In this document: piece by piece, positions 1 through 11,796 of the stretch
How the letters are laid out: the number at the start of each line of letters is the position of its first letter
Numbering within the stretch: the first letter of the stretch is position 1
Origin: Chamaea fasciata
Lineage: Eukaryota; Chordata; Aves; Passeriformes; Sylviidae
Assembly (NCBI GenBank): GCA_029207755.1
Contig: JARCOQ010000006.1
Span: 20,434,890-20,498,889 of the forward strand
Direction: 5' to 3'
DNA: 64,000 bases
The notes under the pieces: model-generated
The model's input: only the letters and a program-made list of their open reading frames with translations
Databases searched by the model: none
Told to the model about the DNA's origin: nothing
Program-made: the position numbers and the translations under genes

Positions 1-2082
1 AATCCAGTAAATAGATCTAATCTTCTCAATAGTAATTCACACATATATTTTGGCATCAAACTATAAGAGTAATTCCCTGTCTCACATACAGCTATCTAAC
101 TCTGCACATTCAGATATATTTCAATGTAGTAACTGTTTTGGATATCTCCTCTACCGTTCACCTTTATTTCTTCCAGTAGTATCTGCCATGGAGACAGGAA
201 AGATCTTGCCAGTTTAATTCGTATCTCCTTTGATCCTGTAAGTCTGCACGATCCCCAGTGCGTGTCTGTCAATCACCAACTATAAATCTAGTATCCCATC
301 TTTTCCATTGAATGAAAGGCTAGGGCACTAACAGAAGATTTGCACAGCAGTCAGTATCACTTTTTGGTTTTAATGAGATTGTGATAATAAATTGAAGAAG
401 GAACCAGATTGACAGCTGCGAAAATATCCACTCTGATGGTACCATTCCAGCTATGAAATTGAAGATTTTTAAATTCATGAAAAAGTATTAATTCTCCAGT
501 TTTTCTCATGAGCTCTCTAATTGATTATAGTTCTGATGCTTTATTAACAGTAACTTGCAATCTAATATTTTGTTTAGGCATTTCAGACACAAAAAATGGT
601 CTGATTTTTCAGCAGTGGGTAACACTTCTAAATTGTCATCCCACCTGTAACAAATAGTCCTATATTCTTCTGAATAAACCTGTGCTGCAAATGAAATTGT
701 ATCCTAGTGCCATGCTTCCTGAAAAGACAAAGTTAATAAAGCAGTTAATATTAACAAGGATATTCAAAATGCTGAAATGCACAATGGATGGCACCTAATG
801 TTTTCTTTTGTTGTCGGAAAAACTCTGCCCTTAAGCTTGAAAGCAATATTTCCTTAAGCTGTTCAAAACTCACTCTTGCCAGCAGTGTCTACATGTCCTT
901 AGAATATTAGAGAACAAATTATAGGCTTTTAAAGAAGAGATATTATACAATTAAAATTCAAGATGTTGTAGGATAGATTTTAAGCAGTAAATGGCCATAC
1001 TTGGAGAGCCTTTAATGATGAGTTCTGATTTTTTTTGCTAGTGCTTTGAATCCTTCAAATTATTTATTTTAAATAGGGATATCTGATCTTTAGAAAACTC
1101 ATTTACTTCTGCTGGTTTTGAAGGTCAAAAACCAGAATAAGATAATAATAAAATACAAGACTTTTTTTTCCTTAGCATTGAAGAACACTGGGGTTTTTTT
1201 TACCAATGGCCTCTTCAGCCTTGGTCCATAATGACTGTGAATCATTATAAACAATACAGAATGAAAAAGTCTTAATGATTTTTACAACAAAATATAATTG
1301 GCTATATGGTTTTAGAGGCATGAAAAATATTCTGTTGGAACTGATTTTCATATATTCATATAAAAATTAATTTCCTATTTTTTAACTTTAGAGAACAGTT
1401 CCTTAATTATTTATGTACATGTTTTTATTTAAATAGTATACAAACAAACTGTCTCTTCTAAAAGTGCAGCATAATGTAGTATTTTCCATTTTGCCCCATT
1501 TGTTTCTTCTATCTACTGAATTCTTCACAAAAACTACAGCACAGGATATTCATTTTTTCACAGACCACTTATTATTTTTTTGTTTGTTTTTACATCCCTA
1601 TTTTCCACTTTTTCTCAATGGTATACAAGCAGGACTAGACACTCCTCTAAGTGCAAATATAATATATCCTCTTAATTAGTGTGAAATTAATTGTGCATAT
1701 TGGTCTTCCAAAGTCATATGAGGAAAAAAAATTCTCTCAGTTCAACTATTTAAACAATAATAATTTCAGAGCTTTATTCTGCATAAAATAAATAAGTGAG
1801 CTTCTACACAAACTAGATCATATGTGCATCTATAATTAAAATGTTACATAAATATAGATGGATTTTTTTAGGTAAGACTAATTGTTAAGAAACAATAGTG
1901 TTTTCAGAGAAGATGTTTTATATGCTCTAAAATCTGGTTTGACATATGATGTAAAATATATATCCATGTCTTCAGGTTCAAAAAAGTCAAAAGAAAAAAT
2001 AATTAGAGAAATAACTAGACAACTTTTTCAAGTGCAGGACATGATAATATAATCAATATTGTTTGATAAATCTAATGGGGAA
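1..2082. other. AT-rich unique sequence, no gene seen
   Basis: There is no recognisable gene, exon or repeat family in this stretch. Short open frames are present (for example 71 codons at 1464-1679), but they are no longer than chance allows in a stretch this size and show no familiar motif. Homopolymer T and A runs of 7-9 bases are common. Confidence 0.6.
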
Positions 2083-2152
2083 CTTATTTTTAATTTCATG
2101 TATTTCTTGCAATTTTTTTTTTTTGCAAGAAATACATGAAACAAAAAATAAG
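2083..2152. repeat. Long near-perfect inverted repeat (hairpin) with poly-T loop
   Basis: The left arm 2083-2112 and right arm 2123-2152 are reverse complements over 28 of 30 positions. The inner 19 bp (TTTCATGTATTTCTTGCAA at 2094-2112 against 2123-2141) is perfect. Two mismatches follow (2092-2093 against 2142-2143), then nine more perfect pairs. The loop is ten T residues at 2113-2122. The geometry is that of a short RNA-type hairpin or of a palindrome made by template switching. I see no gene around it and do not recognise it as a known microRNA. Visible in sequence: the pairing. Inference: any function. Confidence 0.9.
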
Positions 2153-2283
2153 AAAATAAAAAATATCCAACATTCATTCCATAATTATGGAAAAAGCCAC
2201 TGACTACAAAAAAAGTCTTTCCAAGACTTCCTACAAAGACAGACTGTCAGGTGTTGGGATTTTTTTAATAGCATTAGGGAATT

Positions 2284-2322
2284 AAAAAAAAAAAAAAAAG
2301 AAAAAGAAAAAGAAAAAAAAAA
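2284..2322 (+). repeat. A-rich tract
   Basis: Sixteen A residues (2284-2299) are followed by (A)4-5G units and another A run. It could be a microsatellite or the decayed tail of a retrotransposed copy. The sequence 5' of it shows no recognisable source gene. Confidence 0.85.
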
Positions 2323-5300
2323 CAAACCAATAGATAATCTACGATGAAAGTTTTTTTAAAAAATCATAGGAAGAATATTAATGTATATGTTACAGCCACT
2401 ATTTCATGTGAGTTGTTTGTTTGGTGTATAGCATTATTAAATTATGATCATATTAGCATAATACAGAATTGTCTTTTATAATGTTTCTGCATCTTACAGT
2501 AGGTACTTAGAGAATGAGGTAGAATATCATCAGAAACATTTTTAGGCCATTATAACCCAACCCTCTCCTTCTTCCCACCCTGATTAATTTTGCTGTTGTC
2601 ATTTATGCAACCTAATATTTGTAAGTTCTCATTTATGAAATAACTGCTTTTCCATAGTTTGTATGTGCTTATTTCTGGTTTGTCTTTTTGTTTTTTAAAT
2701 CTGTTTTCTTTTACTTTTTCATAATATAGGCTCTGTGTAAGATCCAAGCAATTAGAAAATGACAGTTTCAGTAAACATTGCAATACTTCTTTTAAATATC
2801 TATTTAAAATATTTATGAGAAACTTTTGTTTTCTAAGTATTGCTTGTAACAACTCCATGTAAATTATTAATTTTTTTAGAAAAGGTTATGATGGTGTTGT
2901 AAAAACTGGAATATTTCTTCAAGTGACAGATGATACAATTCAAATGGATGTCTGCCTTATTTTTTGAATGTCAACACCAGCATATAAAATCATAGAATTT
3001 TAAAGAAGTTTAGTTTATAGCACCTTAAAATATCCATACTGGAGATATTCTGAACATTGTTTTTAATAATTCTTCATTTTTTATCCAGTATTGCTACCTG
3101 CAAAATATTCAGAGGTAATCAAATTATATCACAATCTAAGAGTCTTGATTTTATTTTGAGTTTTCCTATGAGTTTTTGGAATGGTCTACATGTAAATTGG
3201 CATAGACCTATTCATTCCTACATTTAATTTTGGTAAGGGTCAAATCTTATTCAATTAGCCTCTTTGAACCACATAACTGATTTCCCAAATCAACTGGAAT
3301 ATATATGAATAAATGTATTACAGATCTAAGTAATTTTAAAAATAAGTAATTAGACTATAGTTTATTACAGATGGGCAATAATACATCAAAACAATTATTC
3401 AATTTCTTCACTTGTTAGTGAAGAATTCACAAATGGCAATGGAAACAAGTATTCTACAAACAAGCCCATTGTTCCATCATCCTCCCTCATCCCTTTCAAA
3501 GAATCAGACAGAAAAATCCAGTGCATTCTGCCATAACATCCCAATGATGTTATGATGATTACAGCAGATGATTAATCCAGATGATTACAGTACTATTTTC
3601 AGGCATCTTTCACTTCATTATTTTTGGGATTTTTCATCCAAATCACACCAAAGCAATTTGTGCCATAGTGGTGTGCTGAAGAATTAGAGGTGATTCCTGC
3701 AATATATAACAGAAGATTTTTAAATTACCATCTGCCAGCTATATCCTATAGCTACTATCATGCTTTTTAAGGTTAGATATCCTTACAGACCATTTTGTGT
3801 GTATGTGCATGTACATGGACCTACTCATCTAAAGACACCTGCAATATATCCTCACCTGTGCCTTATAATTAGAATAGGACTGCGGTTATTTAGAATTAGC
3901 TATTCCATTTATTGTTATGATTTTCAAATCCATGTTTAAATTTTAGTAATTCTTTTCTGATTCTTTGGAAGCTAGGTTATCTGGTGATCTTTTAACTTTA
4001 AAGAAGGATGACCTTACATACACTGTCAACCGATGACAGTCTAAGCAGGACTGAAATTTTTGTTTTATGTTCCAATATTCAAAATAGCTCTTTAATAATT
4101 ACATTCTTTTCCCCGTAAGAGAAATTTTCACCCATCCAGAGATTGGTTAGTGTTTTTCCCCTCCTCGTCAATCAAGCCACTTTAGTAGCTGAAGAAAATG
4201 TGTTAAAATTCTTTTCAATTATTAGACATAAATTTGCCTAGTAAAAAAATCCCAAGAGCCTACAATTGATCTTCCCAGGTAACATTATTTGATTTTGCCT
4301 TTTCAACTGATTCTAACCCTTATACTCAAAACTTCTCAACAGCAAAATCAAAACTGTTAATAAATTACTATTAAAATTTCACATCTATCACAAAGGTGAG
4401 AAAATATATTCATAGGATGATATATTTTTACATACCAAACTTTCGTGCACTTTTCTTCATCTGTTCCTTCTCCTACACATATAGAAGCAATGAAAAATAA
4501 TAGATTTTCTACATCAGCCAATTATTGCTTTTATTTGAAAAAATTTTTATGGCATTATACTAGGTTTCTTCAGTAAAAGAGGGATGACAAGAATAATGAA
4601 TATGGTTTTATTGCTGGTTTTTATCTATGAAACAATTACTTGAATCATCTGATATACCATGTTACCACATAATAGCTGTTTCCACATTCCACATTTAAGT
4701 CTTGTTTTTTTTAAAAAAATTAAGCTATCATAATATGAATGTAGGAAAAGAAGGAAAAAAATAGGATGCTAATGACCTAGGATCTTGATGACATCATCTA
4801 AAATGGAGGAAATACTTGTTGAAAAGACAGCCAAACTTCTGTGATATTGCCATTATTTTAGAAATGTTTGCATCCACTGCATCTGATACAGAAGAATCCT
4901 TTCAAGTGTGAAGTTGTTCTTTTTAATATATTGCGTCAATCTATTGATTCTGACTGTGGCAGGGCATTCTGAAGTAATTTTAAAGACACCAGGTGGGGTG
5001 ATAAACAGGGAACTCTATATCTGCCTAAATAGGTCAAATGAGAAAAGGAACAGATGAAGAAGTATGGTATAATTTCTAAAACGAGCTCTAGTTTAAAATA
5101 TCAGTTTTTGTCTATGCGTTTAAGGACACAAATAATGCCCTGATTCCTCTCTCTTTCAAAGACATAAAGAAAATTACAGAGTATAAAAAAGTCAACAGAA
5201 TTTGTCTTTTCATTCTGCCACCTTTTTTAATCCTTACCCAAAACCCTCAGTGGCTACATTTGAGCATAACACTTCAATAACAATGAAAGTGCATATTTTA

Positions 5301-5920
5301 AACTAAGGTGTAATTTATGGTACATTTCAAAGAACAGCTACTGAGACCTGGGCACAGTTCCAGTGCTGACACTGCAATGCAATTGAAAGACACTGAACTA
5401 TCACACATGTTGTTTCTTTTTGAGTAGTGATTATTAGAAAATTATCTAAATTCCAGGGAACTTCTTGAAGTGAGGTGTCCTAATAAAATTCTCTTCTTTA
5501 ATAAAACAGATTGCACTCTTTCAAGGTATGTCTGAGGTATTGTTGAGTATTTAATGACTAACATTCTGCAATATACTTGCATTCAAAACTGTACCTAATT
5601 TATTGCTTTGGGAAGCTTGAAAGTTTCTTTATGTTAATGGCAAAACAAAACTTATTACAGATAACTGTCTGTAACATATCTTAATCTTTCACAGTTAGGC
5701 ACTTTTTGTGGCAGTATGAACCTGTGTTCATTTCATTATGTATGCAAAACTACATATCAGTTAAGACAAAAAAACCAAACAAATAGAATGAAAATTCATA
5801 GTTTTTTTGATGGATAGTTATGTAGAGAACAAGCCAAGATAAAGTTACAAAAGCAAGTATCAAAACTGACAGGAATCACCACAGGTTTCCTTTTTTCTTT
5901 ACTGTACCTTGAACATTTTA
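2323..5920. other. AT-rich unique sequence, no gene seen
   Basis: No repeat family or exon is recognised here. A 102-codon minus-strand frame at 2550-2858 has AT-driven composition (rich in K, N, I, L) and no motif; frames of this size are expected by chance here. A small stem-loop lies at 3404-3425 (nine paired bases, four-base loop). A repeated 11-mer, GATGATTACAG, occurs twice near 3555-3595. Confidence 0.55.
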
Positions 5921-6309
5921 CTGTGTGTGACAAAAGTAACACTTTCTTAATAACTGCAGAAAAGCTTGTATAGACATACAGAGCAATTTATATATGATTC
6001 ACTGAAATTATGCTATTAATATTCATTGCTATTTAGACAATACCATCATCCATTGATAGTATCAACTGTCTCAAATATGTTTAATGGAAGAATGGAAGTA
6101 TTCAAAAAAATCACAATCTTCCATAACTTAGAATGTATTTTCCATCATATAAAAGTCTTTTTGTCCCACCTGGCTCCGTGCTGTGATAAACTGTAAAATA
6201 AAGATTATTGCCTGTTTGGCATTGAGCACTCACCCAGCTCTGGCAGCCAAACTCTTGTGGATATATGCTGAGGAACCTTTCAGCAAGATTGGAGGGTCCA
6301 TCCTGCACA
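5921..6309 (+). mobile_element. Possible LTR 3' portion (TATA box, poly-A signal, U5-like end)
   Basis: A TATA box (TATAAAA, 6148-6154) is followed 43 bases later by AATAAA (6197-6202). A GC-richer stretch follows, ending ...CCTGCACA at 6309. This order (TATA, short R, poly-A signal, U5 ending in CA) is what an LTR in plus orientation shows. No convincing 5' end was found; a TGTG start near 5922 is only a guess. The sequence immediately after 6309 resembles CR1, so the element may have inserted into, or been deleted up to, a CR1 copy. A chance arrangement remains possible. Confidence 0.33.
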
Positions 6310-6510
6310 TTTCCTGTTCTATTCTATTCTACTATAAAACTTCACTGGTCATTTTGTCGCATCCTATCACTTGTTACTAGGCAAAACAGACACCGAACTC
6401 AGTGCAACCTCCTTTCAAGTAGTCATAGGGAGTGATAAGGTCTTCAACCTCCTTTATGTTCCTCCAGAGCCTTCACCAGTTTTCCTGCTTTTCTTCGGAC
6501 ACATTCACAT
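6310..6510 (-). mobile_element. CR1 LINE fragment, 3' part
   Basis: Read on the plus strand, 6350-6510 follows the antisense of the avian CR1 end of ORF2 and 3' region. Recognisable stretches are 'CCTATCACTTGTTACT', 'CAACCTCCTTTCAAGTAGT', 'GAGTGATAAGGTCTTC' and 'CCTTCACCAG'. The region 6310-6349 fits the preceding part of CR1 poorly. There is no intact coding. It lies about 200 bp before the larger CR1 copy on the same strand. It could be the piece missing from that copy, separated by an insertion, or an independent insertion. Confidence 0.7.
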
Positions 6511-6704
6511 ACAATTAAATGTACATTTTTGAAAATCCATTACCTCACTTGTTTCCTCCCTTGAATCACTAATATATTTCAGAATTTTTTGATCAAATTC
6601 AATTATGTAATGAGAATATATTAAGGCATTATATCAGTTAAAATTTAAAATTATCTCACAGTTTTATGTTTCTCAAGGTAAAAGTTTTTTCCATTTATTG
6701 TAAA

Positions 6705-7965
6705 ATCATAGAATGGTTTGGGTTAAAAAAGACATTTTAAAGATCATCTAGTCCAAGCCTAGACATAAAAGATACTAGATCCAGTTTCTTGAACTGTGGA
6801 TACCAGAATTAAACACAATACTCCAGACATAGCCTGTAGGGCAGACCAGAGGGTGAGGATCATCACCCTAGACTTTCTGGCCACACTATTAATGATGCAC
6901 CCCAAGATACTATTGACTCTCCTGATTGTAACAGCATTGCCAGCGCATGCAGCCACCAAGACTCTCGGGTTCTTCTCTGCAGAGCTGCTCTATAGTAGAT
7001 GTCCCCTTACCTATGTTGGAACTTGAGGTCACTTATCCCCAGGTTCAAGACCTATACTTGCTTTTTTTGAACTTCATTTGGTTTTTCTCTGCCCAACTCT
7101 CCAGCCTTTGAAGGTCCTGCTGAAGAGCAGCACAGCCTTCAGGTGTATCAGCTACTCCCCCTAGTTTTGAATTGCCAGCAAACTTGCTTAGGCTGCACTC
7201 TATCTGTTGGTCCAGATTGTTGATAAGTTGAATAAGACTGGACACAGTACTGATCCTTGTGGAACACCACAGACTATAGGCCTCCAATTCTACTCCACTG
7301 GTTGATCCATCTGTCTATTCATCTAACCCACAGTTCCTGAGCTTACCTATGAGAATGTTACGGGAGAGATGACAAAAGCCTTGCTGAAATCAAGGTAGAT
7401 GACATCCACTGCTCTCCCCTCATCAACCCATACTGCCAAGCCATCATAGAAGGATATCATATTGGTCAGGCAAGATGTCCTCTGGGTAAATCCATGCTGA
7501 CTATTCCCAATTATCTTCTTCTCTTTTACATGCGTGGTACTGGCCTCCAGAATGATCTATCTCATCACCTTCCCAGGGATGGAGGTCAGACTGACTGGCA
7601 AGTAGTTTCCCAGACCCTCCTCTTTTCCCTTTTTAAAGATGGGAGTAAAATTTTCTTTCCTCCAGTCATCAAGCATTCATGTTCTTCATTATTTTTCAAA
7701 GAAGATGGAGAGTGGCTTAGCAACATGTGTCAGCTCCCTCACACCCATGCATGCATCTGGTCAGGGTCCAAGGATTTATGGATGTTGAATCTCCCTAGCC
7801 TATCTCTAAACCCCAAGAAACCTTCATTTCTTCAGCCTTCCTCTCTTGGCCTCAACATCTGTGATTCCTGAAGGCAGGCCTCAGCAGCAAAGACTGAAGC
7901 AAATAAGGCATTCAGTAATTACACCTTCTCTTTGTCTTCCATCACCAGCATGTGACCTCCTTAAC
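6705..7965 (-). mobile_element. CR1 LINE, 5'-truncated copy carrying most of the reverse transcriptase
   Basis: The element lies on the minus strand. The CR1 3' tail is at 6705-6760 (antisense ATCATAGAATGGTTTGGGTT, then AAAGATCATCTAGTCCAA). An internal deletion follows, then ORF2 running backwards to about 7965. Recognisable reverse-transcriptase blocks from amino to carboxyl end are: a TPIFKKG-like block near 7640; LTSIPGKVM near 7575; VDVIYLDFSKAF-like block A near 7400; GVPQGSVL near 7260; and block C with LSKFAGNSKLGGVADTPEG near 7195-7140. The last block is the FADD motif with both catalytic aspartates lost. The carboxyl end (ILGCI..SVARKSR) is at 6850-6915. The frame is broken by several stops. 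It is a dead copy, probably old. Confidence 0.92.
7045..7287 (-). pseudogene. CR1 ORF2 reverse-transcriptase fragment, catalytic motif destroyed
   Basis: This is an 80-codon open stretch inside the CR1 copy. Residues 28-51 cover the region around reverse-transcriptase block C: IECSLSKFAGNSKLGG in place of the family's FADDTKLGG. It continues into GVADTPEGCAALQQDL and a WAEKNQMKFKKSK stretch typical of CR1. The two metal-binding aspartates are replaced by Gly and Asn, so it cannot be an active polymerase. The methionine at the start is incidental. This is a fossil stretch, not an expressed gene. Confidence 0.88.
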
Positions 7966-8146
7966 TTTCTGGGCTTAAAATGTACATTGCTGTCTCATAT
8001 CCAGCTTTTTATCCACAGGTATCCCCAAGTCTTTCTTGGCAGACTGTCTTTCAATCTGGTCATCCTCCAATCTGTATTGATATGGGAGATTGCCTCAATC
8101 TAAGTGCAGGACCTTGTAGTTAATGTTGTTGAAATCCTTGAGATTA
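7966..8146 (-). mobile_element. Second CR1 fragment, different subfamily, abutting the first
   Basis: The minus-strand translation gives KVLHLD, then a stop, then YQYRLEDDQIE, KKDLGIPVDKKLDM and QQC. This is the CR1 segment just downstream of the polymerase domain. The same segment is already present in the adjacent copy (about 6945-7060) with clearly different wording, so this is not simply more of that element. Two same-strand CR1 insertions have been brought together. The junction is somewhere between 7950 and 7985. Confidence 0.75.
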
Positions 8147-8214
8147 AAAGAAATTTACTAAGGAACAGCAACATTAGGGAATTTGTTAGCTATTTTTCTA
8201 GTTATGTTTCGCAT

Positions 8215-8239
8215 AAAAAAAAAAAAAAAAAAAAAAAAA
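8215..8239 (+). repeat. Poly-A tract, 25 A
   Basis: An uninterrupted run of 25 A is followed by CAAACAAAAAACAAC. It lies 70 bp beyond the CR1 fragment. It could be the tail of a plus-strand retrocopy ending at 8214, but nothing recognisable precedes it. Confidence 0.9.
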
Positions 8240-10999
8240 CAAACAAAAAACAACTTGTGTAGATCATAGGCATTACTGACATTTGCATACTTTAAGAATT
8301 TACGACACCACAAGATCACTTTATTCCACTTGGTTATGATGCATGATTTCCTAAAACAAAGCTCTAGAGAGAAGTTTGAATTGCATGTTATTCTAAGGTC
8401 AATACATAGTTCATTTAACAGCTCCATCACTGCTGCTATGCAGCCAGTAGCACCATTAGAAAGCAAGAATCAAACTGCTGGAAATATTCCAACACAATAT
8501 TGTTGGATGGCTTCCAGAAAGACTTTTCCAAAAGACATTAGTTACTCCATTCCGCCTGGACTGGCAGTTATCCAGATAATGTCCTATACTCTGTGTGGTG
8601 TTACCTAGTGACTCACTGTGTATTATCCATGCCCTACTGCATCATGGATTGTCCTTCGTATCTGACAGCAATCAACTGGAAATCTCATTATGATTTTGTT
8701 ACAGATTCTTGTGCCATTTTTTTGTGTTCAGCTACTTGAGAGGGTTTGCTTAAGATTATATTTTTATAACAAGCAGATTCAGAGAGAGATTCCATGACTT
8801 CCAATATTTTCTGTAGGTCATAATTTGGGTAATGAAAGAGTTGTCTTAAAATTTAAAATTATGATGCATCAATCATTTGCCACCTGAATAACAAGAAATA
8901 GTATCAGAGAAAGTTTTAAAGAGAAGAGGTGAAGATAACTTTGAAGAAGATTGAAGTAGTCCCAGTTGTATTCATGAAATGAGATAGAGTTTGATTGACT
9001 GCTTGCAGGAAAGTACTGAAATCCTGAACAAATTGTTATTTTAAGAATTTTATGAGCTTTATTGCATATCCTTTTCTTGGATGCTTTAAGAGAACAATTG
9101 GCAGGTAGATCTTCAAAATTTTTTTTTCATTTATTTAGGACATTTTTTGTCATAGAGAATGAGTATTTTTGCCTAAGTGATGACTCAGGAATAAAAGTTA
9201 TATATTTAAACTGATGAACTTTATGCCAATCAGCATAATAGCTCTTTTACTGGAACTGCATCAGAAGTAAATGGCTCTCATGATTCTCTCTGAACTAAAT
9301 CCAAGAACAAATTCACTTTCTGTTGTGTTCCAAAAAGTCTGTCCCTCTGCAGAGTAGAGTACAGTGTATAAAATTGCATAGTGGAGTTTTGCACATTTAT
9401 TTTTATTCATACAGTGATTTAGAAAATGGATTTTTTTCTTCATTCCCTCTTCTTATGTCCTGTGTTGACTTTAATTTCTCAAGTTGTACTTTCTCTGGTT
9501 TTTTTCAAAATAAAGATCAAAGGGTCCTGTGATCATTGGAAAGAGCAACATATTTAACTGGCTTCCATAATTTTCTTGTTGTTATAGGTTATATATACTT
9601 TTCTAAAGTAGCATTTTCACCACTGCAGTGAAATAACCTGAAATTATTTTAAAGAACAAGACTTAGTGTACAGGTAATACCTAACTTTTTTTTAATTAAA
9701 AACATAAATTGTTTCAATATATTATAAATTTTTACAATGCATTTTGATAAAAGCAAAGATAATACTATGATGATCAGCTGCAGTGTATGAATTCAAATTT
9801 AGGTTAAAAAACTCACCAGGCAGCTTCAAAAATGGAAAAAGAATCAACTAAAGTTCCAGATGACAAGGAATCAAATGCAATCCTTTGACATGTATCTTCC
9901 TGACTTTCATTTCAAGACACAGGTAAAATTTTAGATCTGCACTTGCCTAATGTGGCTACACAAATATGCAAATGAGGTCTACAAACATACTTTTAAACAA
10001 TCTGGCTGTGACAGAACCAAAAGACTGCTCCGATAACTAACTCATTTTAGAGCTCTATGCGTTGTTAACCAATCTGACCATATAAACAAAAATATAGCTG
10101 TTTATCTCTTAGCATAGGTATTTTGTTGGACTAAAACATCTAAAAGCATAGGTGAGGGGTATTAGCAAAGCCATGTTGTGTCTAAGGTAATCATTACTGT
10201 GACACTTATATGATTCTGCTTGGTGATCACATTGGTGAAATTAATTTAACAATTGTGTTTAGTTGTTTTACTTTATAAACTGCAAGAATGAGCATTTCAC
10301 TTGGTTCCAAAAAACAGACTCACAAAATCTTTTTTTGCATCAATTAAAAGGGGACATTTTAGTCTTTCAATAAAGTGCAGCCTTTGTTAACAGCTGAGGT
10401 AAACTGCAAGCTGAATCTTCTTTTCATTTAATCAGTAATTGTTTTCAGCAATAAAAGATAAATTAGTACTTGGATCAAATTAATTTGGTGTTGATTTTGC
10501 AGACACTCTTTTGCAAAATGTATGCCAAAAAACAGTACTGAGGGGAAAGTCCTTTCTCTTGCCTTTTTTCCTTTTCATCATATTAAAAAAAACCCTTGTC
10601 CACGTTCATGGAATACAAAAAAATTAATAATTCCAGAAGTTTGCTTTACATCTGTTTCAGCTTGCTTTGCTTATATACAAAGGCAGAATTATTATGATCT
10701 CATGCACAATCTTCATACCAAGTCATGTCTGCTGAAAACACAGAATGAAGATTGTTGTAGTCAGGATTTTTTCTTTATATTTAATTAGCTGTTAAAGTAG
10801 AGTTCTCCTCTGAAGCTTCTGCTGTTTTCCTAGACAGGACAAATTGCTGCTTGTCCTGGATATTGAGCACTGTTCTTACTTCCCTGGCTCTAGCAAGGTT
10901 GTCTCTTCATTTACACATTTGTCCATTGAACTGTCCATTTTATGGGATTTAGAGAAACTTGCACAAAAATAATTTCAGCCCCTGGATAAAATTATGGAA
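8240..10999. other. AT-rich unique sequence, no gene seen
   Basis: Frames of 60-92 codons occur (8330-8608 plus, 10522-10788 plus). None has a recognisable motif or a flanking splice pattern that I can defend. No repeat family is recognised. Confidence 0.5.
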
Positions 11000-11262
11000 G
11001 ATCTTAGCAGCATCTGAAGGACTAACAAGTGTCTGAAAATACATCATGGTAAATTCTGTTTGACCAACCTTATACTTTCCGATGAAGTAGCAATTTATAA
11101 CATAAAAATGTGGAACAGTAGAGATGTGGATGTCATCTACATCATCTTGATTTTAGCAAGGTGTTAAACTGATAAGATATAGACTGACAATAGGTGAAAA
11201 ATTGGCTCAACTGCCAGACTTAAAAAGGGCTATTGTGAGTAAGAAGGGGAAAAATTATGGAA
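11000..11262 (+). mobile_element. CR1 LINE reverse-transcriptase fragment, plus strand
   Basis: The plus-strand translation gives GKFCLTNLI, then VDVIYIILILA (a decayed block A, normally VDVIYLDFSKAF). This is followed by VKNWLNCQT, a stop, and KGYCE, which matches the CR1 'ENWL..R.QRVV' region. These pieces are in CR1 order with stops and shifts between them. It is one of only two CR1 pieces here on the plus strand. Boundaries are approximate. Confidence 0.68.
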
Positions 11263-11796
11263 GGAAAAGAATTCTCAAATGTGTCATAAGCTGAAAAAGA
11301 TGTTCACATTCAGGAGGCTCAAGGGAAAAAGAAAACCCACTGTGACTGTCAAATTCATAGGACTGTGTAAGAATTCTGCACATAAAAGAAGGAAAAATTT
11401 TGGTGAGATTAGTTAAGAGAATTCAGCATCGCTATTCATCTGAGAATTCTGTCTGACACAGGAAAAATACATAGTAGTTTTTTGCTGCTACTATTACAAT
11501 TTCACTATAAGCAAACATGAAGAGTGCAAAATATCTGTTCAGCTACTTGAAACATTTTTTCAGCGCTTTAGGTAACAAGTGGATTTTTTTTTTACTGCTA
11601 TAATTCCATAGTTTCAAAATTAGGATTATTAGATCAGCTACACTTCCTGATGAAAATCTGTAGAAGACTACATTTGGCCAGATATATTAACAAGTTGTGT
11701 AATTTTTTAACTTACAAGTTAAATTTGTAATTGAAACAAAAACATGATGGATTTTGGTTTTATCGCCCCTGGAAATTGCACTAATGTGGTTACACA

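Noticed and set aside
2550..2858. 102-codon minus-strand frame
   Set aside because: Lys/Asn/Leu/Ile-rich composition follows the local AT content, with no motif.
2985..3060. ATCATAGAATTTTAAAGAAG resembles the start of an antisense CR1 tail
   Set aside because: The similarity stops after a dozen bases, and the following sequence does not follow CR1.
7494..7871. 125-codon plus-strand open frame
   Set aside because: It is antisense to the CR1 reverse-transcriptase relic, which explains the sequence on the other strand.
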